Source of the DNA: Pavlovales sp. CCMP2436
Taxonomy: Eukaryota > Haptophyta > Pavlovophyceae > Pavlovales
Length of the DNA: 12,933 bases
Reading direction: 5' to 3'
Assembly: GCA_026770615.1 (NCBI GenBank)
Contig: MU631729.1
Location: 11,695 to 24,627 of the forward strand
Part shown: one piece after another, positions 8,691 through 12,933 of the stretch
How the letters are laid out: every line of letters starts with the position of its first letter
Position numbering within the stretch: the first letter of the stretch is position 1
Notes under the pieces: model-generated
Told to the model about the DNA's origin: nothing
Databases searched by the model: none
The model's input: the letters and a program-made list of their open reading frames with translations, nothing else
Position numbers and translations under genes: made by a program

Positions 8691-8815
8691 AGCGCTAAGA
8701 TCAGCCTGACTTAAACTTGAAACGTACCGCCAGCCCGAATCCCCTACATTAATATATAGTTGTAATCGCTTGAAAATATATACCTTTCATATATTTATAT
8801 AGACATAAATACACC

Positions 8816-9306
8816 TACGCCGCGGGGGCTCGGATCCCAGCCGCGCCGCGCCTCAGAGGTGGTACCGCTGGTGTTTTGGGGTGCTTGGTGCTTGCCGGGG
8901 GTGCTCCACGAGCGCGCCGTGTCGCCTTTGAGGCGCGCAGGTGCGGCTGTCGCGCCCTCGTTTGCCTGGGACAGGGTGCGATCAGGCGTGTCTTCGGAGG
9001 AGAAAGGCACACGGCTGGCCTATGAGACGTACGACAGCTCATAGGGCCGTCTCCCGGTCCCTGGGCCTTTAGGAGGGCCGAGGAGTCGTCGCGAGTTTCA
9101 TAGGCGAGCGGTGTGCCCTTCTCCCTTGAAGACCTACCTGATCGCACCCTGTCACAGGCGAACGAGGGCGCGACGGCTGCACCTGCGCGCCTCAAAGGCG
9201 ACATGGCGCGCTCGGGGAGCACCCCCGGCAAACACCAAGCCCCCTACACACCAGTTGTGCCACCTCCGAGGCGCGGCGCGGCTAAGATCTGAGTCTCTGA
9301 GGCGTA
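8816..9306. mobile_element. Foldback / long terminal-inverted-repeat element
   Basis: The left arm 8816-9035 and right arm 9085-9306 are inverted copies, about 85% identical by eye, with short indels. Both ends begin tacgcc when read inwards. Near the inner ends the left arm has cctatgagacgtacgac and the right arm cctatgaaactcgcgacgac. The spacer (9036-9084) is about 49 bp. The transcript would fold into one long hairpin. Similar peptides (HERAVSPLRRAGAAVAPSF / PERAMSPLRRAGAAVAPSF) read from both strands are a by-product of the symmetry. No transposase is present, so it would be non-autonomous. I see no clear target-site duplication, and the superfamily is unknown. Confidence 0.75.
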
Positions 9307-9667
9307 AACGGCCGGGTGTTCAAACGTTGTATAATGCACCATTTTGTGAGTGTATTTAACTAATTGATTTATTCGCGCTTATTTAAATTTAGTGGGCAAT
9401 ATGAAGCTACCCAAATGCGCCCCCTGGGGTTGGCGACTGGGCCTTATCATTTTAGCCGGCGGAGACGTCGGGAAGGCCCTTATACGGAGCGGGTAACCTG
9501 AGGGACCGGACTTATGGCGCGGGGGAGTATAGTTAACTACATATATAGAAGCTGCTCAGGGACTTGCGATCCATTACTTTCGACTGGCGTGTGTGTTCTG
9601 CCGTAACGGAGGAAGCTACTCGCTTCCAAGCGGAGAAGCCAGCCCTTAACTATCGCTTAAATATCGC
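9307..9667. other. Intergenic / 3' flank of the transporter gene
   Basis: No gene is supported. An open plus-strand frame at 9564-9770 is the shadow of the transporter's last exon plus its 3' flank. The stretch 9410-9540 is GC-rich and unrecognised. Confidence 0.5.
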
Positions 9668-9741
9668 TCAATTCAAGGCCGCGGTGTTCGCGGCGCGCTT
9701 GTTTTCGCGCTGCAACAAAATAGCGGCAATGAAGGCGACAC
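9668..9741 (-). CDS. Transporter exon G (terminal)
   Basis: A C-rich polypyrimidine tract and ccgcag precede 9741. The exon reads VAFIAAILLQRENKR, then AANTAALN and TGA (9670-9668). It completes TM12 and gives a short charged tail typical of an MFS C-terminus. The phase matches exon F exactly. Confidence 0.8.
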
Positions 9742-11272
9742 CTGCGGGTGGGGTGGGGGGGGTTAGATGATAAGGGGGGTGGTGGTGTGTATGTGTGTGT
9801 GTGGATGGGGGGGGGAATTATTTTTTTGCTATTCTTTATATTACTGATAGAGTTCAAAAAAATACATAATTTTCGCGTCTTTCTGCCTGGGAAGTAATGC
9901 ATAATTTTAAAAAAGCATGTGGGTGTGGGCATGCGTGTGGGTAGGTGGGGGAGGGGGGAGCCTGTAGTCTCGACTACGAGTCCCGCCCTGTTCGATCGCT
10001 CGATCTCAGCTTCAGTCTCAGACATGTCGTCTCTCGCACACTGCTCAGCTACTCATATATTACGGATAGGGATATATATAGCTTTTAAAAGTAAGTCGTA
10101 GTTTAAAAGCGTACAGAGGGCAGTCGACGAGAAAACGAGCGAGGGATGTGTGTGTGTGTATGTGTGAGTCGGGGGGGTTCATTTTAATTTATCGTGTTAG
10201 ATTAGATTAGATTAGATTGTATTCCACAAAAAACGCACAGAGAGCGGTCGACGAGCAGACGAGCGCGCCGACAGTCTTGAGCTTGCCGATCGATAAGAAG
10301 ACAACCACAACTATTTGATTTGATTTGATTAATAGTTCGCGGTTTATTAAGGAAGAAAAAAAGGTATATCCACCACACGTAAAAAAAAAAAAACTCAATT
10401 TTTCGGAGTGGGAGGATCTCATTTATATTCATAGGTCGGATTGCTTAGAAGCAGGGGCCTTGTAACTTCAGAAAATATACAAAAATAAGTACCTATGAGG
10501 TTCAGCGGGATGCCAAACAGGTTTGTGATGGCAATATAACATGTTTGTGTGTGTGTGTGTGTGTATTTAGTTAAATACCCATGATGGAAATATAGAACAA
10601 CACGTTTTTTTTTTTTTTTTTTAAGTTCATGATGGCACCATGAACCAGAAGAGAGCATTACATAAACACTTAAATCAACATCAATACATCAATACATTCA
10701 AATACATAATAAATTCAGACATTACATTGATCCATAGAATGTGAGTTATTGATCCCTAAACCGTAGATATAGGGATCACTCACTCAAGTGATCCCTATCT
10801 AGGGATCACTGTAATATCTGATACATACCGATGAGATTGAGCGGGATGCCAAACAGGTTCATGATGGCGCCACGATGTTCATCCGGAAGCAGCTTGGAGC
10901 GCAGGGTACCGATGGTGGGGAAGTACACACCGACGCAAGCCTGTAGCATGATTCATTAGCCACGGGGGACGAGCAATGAAGTCAAAAAGGTCAAAGAATG
11001 GTTAAAAAACGCATTGTTTAATATATTATTTTAACGGCGATAATCAGGAGCGAATGGTACCAATGGTTGGGAAGTATACACACGCAAGCCTGTTGCATGA
11101 TTCATTAACAGACGGAGTGGAGAAAGGAGTCAAACAAAAAAACTGTTACAGTAATGATACGAAAGATGTACAGTATATTATACCTCGAAATCAATAATAA
11201 GGCGACGGATAGAGTAACCAGAGCGCTCTTGAACGTAGACACAGTCGTAAGGATTGAAATTTCAAAAAATCG

Positions 11273-11339
<67 letters not shown>

Positions 11340-12628
11340 TGGGGGGGATCTCTCACCTCAAAGGCGAAAAAGGCGAGGCTGAGAGAAAGCAGAGCGCTCT
11401 TTGACGCAGCCAGTGTCGCCAGGCTCATCGCCGTTGCCCCCACCGCTAGCATCGATACAGCGATCGCCTCAGCGGACATTCCAGCCTGTGACCAGTCGGA
11501 AATTAAAGTTGGGAATGACGGTTATATAAGGGAAAATGAAAAGCGCTTGCGAAAAAAAGAGAAAAAAAGGTGGTGGCTTGGGAGAGGGTGGGAGGGGGGA
11601 GGGGGGGGGGGAGATAGAACCAGAGATAGGATTGGGATCATGCGCGTACCCTTCATGGCAAGGCCGAACGCAGAGGACACACACACATTACATTCACTCA
11701 CGTTTAGGGTGAGTGTATGAAATGTGTGAGTGTGTGTGTGGGGGGGGGGGATGGGGGGTTAACACGTACCTTCATGGCAAGGCCGAACGCAGAAGACCCG
11801 AGCATGCAGCACGCCATGAAGCAAGAAAAAACAGCTCCGAAGGGAACGGACGATCCAGAGGCGGCGCATGCCGCTACAGCTGTCTTGAGGGCAGGTGGCC
11901 ACACGAGGACGAACGTGTACCTGCGGGGTAAGTGTAGGTTAATCAAGATAAGCTTTTTTTAATAATAGTTCTTATAACGTCCCCCATCTAGCAGCCCGAA
12001 GGCGTACGGGCTAGCGGGCTTGCGGGCTAGTGCTAGCACTAGCGCTATGCAGTTATTGGACACCTTAAATGCCGCCAGCATCAGGGTAATCAGTAACACA
12101 CACACACACACACACACACATGTATCTACATCTATATCTATATCTATGTATATATATATATCATTAATTATAAGAAGTGGAAAAGTGGCAAATGGTGTTA
12201 AAAAAAAAAAATGAAGATGAAGACTGAAAGAAAAAAAATTAAAGAGAGGGGGGGCGCACATTGCCCCCTCGAAGGCAGCCTGCACGGCGCCGACGAGCAT
12301 AATGCGCCTGTCCGCAACCATCGCTTTCCAGGCCGCACCCACGCGATCGAGTAGCTTAGGCCCCTGTTTGGGTTATTTAGCAAAGGTTTCATAGGTGTGG
12401 TGGGGGTTAGGTGCGGAAAATGAGTCCAAAACCTATTTTTTTGTTTGCTTTTTTTTTTCGAACAAGAATTAAGAGTGGGTGGCGGCAGGCGGGCGACAAG
12501 ACATGACAGTGAGGTTTTTTTTTCTTTTTCAACCTCCACAGGCTTAGCCTCAGTGGCTGTGACCGCAGCGTCGCTCGCCTGTGTGCTGCCGTAGTTTTCC
12601 TTCCAAGTGAACGCCACCAAAGCGGCGC
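9668..12628 (-). CDS. MFSD5: MFSD5-type major facilitator (molybdate-anion transporter family), C-terminal half, 7 exons
   Basis: Seven exons (12628-12534, 12363-12260, 11920-11770, 11485-11357, 10940-10829, 10310-10239, 9741-9668) join in frame through GT-AG introns and end at TGA 9670-9668, giving about 243 residues. The N-terminal half lies beyond the right edge; exon 1 enters in phase 1. Family marks in order: TWKENYG, then ADRRIMLVGAVQAAFEGAM joined to YTFVLVWPPAL (family motif around TM7), helices FSCFMACCMLGSSAFGLAM and MLAVGATAMSLATLA, then FEACVGVYFPTIGTLRSK with LLPDEHRGAIMNLFGIPLNL, a hallmark stretch between TM10 and TM11. TM12 is ALVCSSTALCVAFIAAILLQ with a charged tail RENKR. 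Members of this family (human MFSD5, Chlamydomonas MOT2) are about 450-residue membrane proteins linked to molybdate uptake; the substrate here is inferred. The recognition rests on remembered family motifs, not a search. Confidence 0.85.
10104..10143 (-). repeat. Exon F tail echo, with donor site, in intron F-G
   Basis: A diverged copy of 10229-10268: gtcgacgag, acgagcg and acagag are shared, and the donor-like gtacgc takes the place of gtgcgt. It supports placing the exon F border at 10239. Confidence 0.7.
10197..10218. repeat. TTAGA pentanucleotide repeat
   Basis: About 4.4 copies of ttaga, just 3' of exon F on the minus strand. A related tttga repeat (ttgatttgatttgatt, 10315-10330) lies just 5' of the same exon, at the acceptor. 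Confidence 0.85.
10239..10310 (-). CDS. Transporter exon F
   Basis: The acceptor aaatag precedes TTGTGGTTG; with the carried G this reads VVVVFLSIGKLKTVGALVCS then STAL. The donor gtgcgt at 10238 leaves one base (T), which pairs with GT of exon G to give Cys. Reading on without splicing would stop at TAA 10209-10207 inside a TTAGA repeat after AFFVEYNLI. I prefer splicing because it yields a complete TM12. Confidence 0.75.
10490..10531 (-). repeat. Exon E tail echo, with donor site, in intron E-F
   Basis: It matches the last 42 or so bases of exon E with five mismatches, including a perfect 20-base run (agcgggatgccaaacaggtt). A donor-like gtactt follows. The peptide reads ITNLFGIPLNLI. A third short piece, gttcatgatggcacca at 10624-10639, also resembles the middle of exon E. 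Confidence 0.85.
10546..10564. repeat. (GT)n microsatellite
   Basis: About nine GT units in intron E-F, close to the exon E tail echo; a poly-T run (about 10605-10622) follows. Confidence 0.9.
10749..10810. repeat. Cluster of inverted copies of AGGGATCACT
   Basis: agggatcact occurs at 10771-10780 and 10801-10810, its reverse complement agtgatccct at 10787-10796, and a partial tgatccct at about 10750. The segment 10787-10810 is an 11-bp-stem palindrome with a 2-base loop. It lies about 20 bases from the exon E donor, in intron E-F. Confidence 0.85.
10829..10940 (-). CDS. Transporter exon E
   Basis: The acceptor ctacag and donor gtatgt bracket ACVGVYFPTIGTLRSKLLPD, then EHRGAIMNLFGIPLNLI plus one base (G). 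It is the most conserved and recognisable exon of the gene. Degenerate copies of its head and tail lie on either side (11047-11107 and 10490-10531). Confidence 0.95.
11047..11107 (-). repeat. Exon E head echo, with acceptor site, in intron D-E
   Basis: It matches 10896-10958 at about 87%, covering 18 intron bases (taatgaatcatgcaacag) and about 43 exon bases. A 2-base deletion after gcttgcgt destroys the frame, so this is a pseudo-exon 149 bases upstream of the real exon E start. Confidence 0.85.
11181..11252 (-). repeat. Exon D tail echo, with donor site, in intron D-E
   Basis: This is a diverged copy of about the last 60 bases of exon D. The 12-mer cagagcgctctt is shared (11219-11230 and 11390-11401), as are aggcga and the tail cgag-gta matching gag-gtg. 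The peptide STFKSALVTLSVALLLI parallels LAASKSALLSLSLAFFAF. Confidence 0.7.
11273..11338. repeat. A30-G36 homopolymer pair
   Basis: Thirty A followed by thirty-six G. In the sense of the gene this is C36-T30, starting about 18 bases after the exon D donor. The lengths may be affected by sequencing error. Confidence 0.9.
11357..11485 (-). CDS. Transporter exon D
   Basis: The acceptor cacag and donor gtgaga bracket 43 codons, AGMSAEAIAVSMLAVGATAM then LLSLSLAFFAFE, covering TM9 and the start of TM10. It is in phase 0 at both ends. The donor is followed at once by C-rich sequence and a 66-base homopolymer pair. Confidence 0.9.
11590..11759. repeat. G-rich and GT-rich tracts in intron C-D
   Basis: G-runs at about 11592-11612 and 11740-11757, CA/GT repeats at 11675-11690 and 11722-11739. 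They flank both exon C and its echo. In gene sense the exon C donor is followed by C-runs broken by AT, as after exon D. Confidence 0.8.
11644..11680 (-). repeat. Exon C tail echo, with donor site, in intron C-D
   Basis: The 23 bases at 11652-11674 are identical to 11771-11793 (end of exon C, SAFGLAM). One extra base precedes a second donor-like gtacgc. The exact match implies a young duplication. Confidence 0.85.
11770..11920 (-). CDS. Transporter exon C
   Basis: The acceptor ccgcag and donor gtacgt bracket TFVLVWPPALKTAVAACAAS, then a membrane helix ending SSAFGLAMK. It enters in phase 2 and leaves in phase 0. Its last 23 bases are repeated exactly in the following intron (11652-11674). 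Confidence 0.9.
11993..12043. repeat. Hairpin, octamer repeat and perfect 18-bp palindrome
   Basis: agcccg...cgggct (11993-12012) is a 6-bp inverted repeat. gggctagc, gggcttgc and gggctagt follow in tandem, then the perfect palindrome gctagtgctagcactagc (12026-12043). All lie in intron B-C of the transporter. Confidence 0.8.
12061..12092 (-). repeat. Possible echo of exon B tail in intron B-C
   Basis: On the minus strand ITLMLAAFK followed by gtgtcc resembles IMLVGAVQAAFE of exon B with a small deletion. This is the weakest of the echoes, with roughly two thirds of bases matching. Confidence 0.3.
12096..12162. repeat. (CA)n and TA-rich microsatellite
   Basis: CA repeats at 12096-12120, then tatctatatctat and TA repeats to about 12162. 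They lie within intron B-C. Confidence 0.9.
12260..12363 (-). CDS. Transporter exon B
   Basis: The acceptor aaacag and donor gtgcgc bracket GPKLLDRVGAAWKAMVADRR and IMLVGAVQAAFEGA plus two bases (AT) that make Met with the first base of the next exon. The joined EGAM-YTFV is a conserved family stretch, which fixes this unusual AT/GTGCGC donor. Confidence 0.85.
12534..12628 (-). CDS. Transporter exon A (first visible)
   Basis: The acceptor cgacag precedes 12628 and the donor gttgaa follows 12534. It encodes ALVAFTWKENYG followed by an Ala/Thr/Glu-rich loop (QASDAAVTATEAKPVE), the cytosolic loop between the two six-helix halves. It enters in phase 1 and leaves in phase 0. The donor choice rests on keeping the frame into exon B. 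Confidence 0.75.
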
Positions 12629-12755
12629 CTGTCGAGTTTAAGAATTCGGTTCGGGTCGGGTTAGGTTCCAACTTATAACTAACCATAAATAGGAATAACT
12701 TGTAATTAACAGTAAGGAATGTATAGAGACCAAATGGAATCTACTGTATTTTAAA

Positions 12756-12821
12756 AAAAAACTATTTAAACGATACACAATGGGTAGCGCGCTCAATTGT
12801 GTATTATTTAAATAGTTTTTT
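12756..12821. repeat. 26-bp inverted repeat with 14-base loop
   Basis: The arm 12756-12781 pairs with 12796-12821 at 24 of 26 positions (aaaaaactattta... / ...taaatagtttttt), around the loop gggtagcgcgctca. It could be a tiny MITE or foldback remnant. It lies upstream of exon A in gene sense. Confidence 0.85.
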
Positions 12822-12851
12822 CTTTCTTTCTTTTTGTTTTGTTTTATTTTT

Positions 12852-12933
12852 ACAGTGATGATAAACAGTAACTGATGATGAACAGTAACAGTGATGATGA
12901 ACAGTAACAGTGATGATGAACAGTAACAGTGAT
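12852..12933. repeat. 19-bp minisatellite, cut by the window edge
   Basis: The unit gtgatgatgaacagtaaca is repeated about four times, the first copies with small changes, and runs off the right edge. It lies in the intron or flank before transporter exon A. Confidence 0.85.

Larger units (their letters stand above)
7241..8815. other. Region dominated by simple repeats; no firm gene
   Basis: 7241-7600 shows nothing recognisable beyond short palindromes. About 7680-7880 holds CT/CA and TG repeats and runs of C. 8190-8700 is GC-richer and may contain exons, but none can be tied to a known family (see the entry at 8500). 8710-8815 is AT-rich and abuts the foldback element. Confidence 0.45.

Noticed and set aside
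8795..9231. Long open frames on both strands with similar peptides
   Set aside because: They mirror each other because the DNA is an inverted repeat; there is no family match or codon evidence.
9440..9545. Sequence with a gggggagtat string reminiscent of 18S rRNA
   Set aside because: Only about 10 bases resemble the rRNA; the flanks do not.
9657..10025. Minus-strand frame starting MSETEAEIERSNRAGLVVE, considered as a transporter exon or a separate gene
   Set aside because: Exon F joins exon G in perfect phase and completes TM12, leaving this frame inside the intron; it soon runs into low-complexity sequence.
11154..11720. 188-residue plus-strand frame with poly-Lys and poly-Gly
   Set aside because: It is produced by the A30-G36 tract and is antisense to transporter exon D.
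12841..12933. Regular short repeats at the right edge, considered as a CRISPR-like array
   Set aside because: The units are directly abutting 19-mers without unique spacers, in a eukaryotic context, so this is a minisatellite.

Overview
The window looks like nuclear DNA of a eukaryotic microbe, probably a free-living protist or alga. It has GC-rich coding exons in AT-richer, microsatellite-laden non-coding DNA, GT-AG introns, F-box-like/kelch and ankyrin/LRR proteins, a degraded Copia-type retroelement and an MFS transporter split into seven exons. There is no bacterial operon structure, rRNA or CRISPR. The lineage cannot be fixed from this sequence. LRRs of this NAT-T type are frequent in haptophytes, amoebozoans and other protists, but that is only a hint.

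Layout. 1-772 (minus): 5' part of an F-box-like kelch-repeat protein that runs off the left edge. 773-1997: AT-rich intergenic DNA with a possible small inverted-repeat element. 1998-about 4090: relic of a Copia-like LTR retroelement, with a 5' LTR-like repeat, a frameshifted gag, an 81-bp tandem repeat where most of pol should be, and a third LTR-like copy. 4190-5233 (plus): intact F-box-like/ankyrin-like/LRR protein of 347 residues. 5806-6142: another retroelement piece with upstream internal sequence, LTR and leader fused. 6584-7174 (minus): basic, disordered, repeat-built protein of unknown function. Its two 195-bp repeats differ only synonymously over a tested stretch, so the frame looks selected. 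7241-8815: mostly microsatellites and unrecognised sequence. 8816-9306: a foldback element with two arms of about 220 bp. 9668-12628 (minus): the C-terminal half of an MFSD5-type (molybdate-anion transporter family) membrane protein, rebuilt from seven exons whose phases all fit. 12629-12933: non-coding, with a hairpin and a 19-bp minisatellite cut by the window edge.

The most unusual thing is in the transporter gene. At least four of its six introns (possibly five) hold a degenerate copy of the 3' end of the preceding exon together with its 5' splice site. One intron also holds a copy of the head of the following exon with its 3' splice site. These 'exon echoes' lie beside long C-rich or A/G homopolymer tracts. 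They look like relics of repeated local duplication across exon-intron borders and could be decoy or alternative splice sites.

The genes do not form a pathway. The kelch and LRR proteins are plausibly substrate adaptors of SCF ubiquitin ligases, the transporter is a multi-pass membrane protein, and the rest is mobile or repeated DNA.
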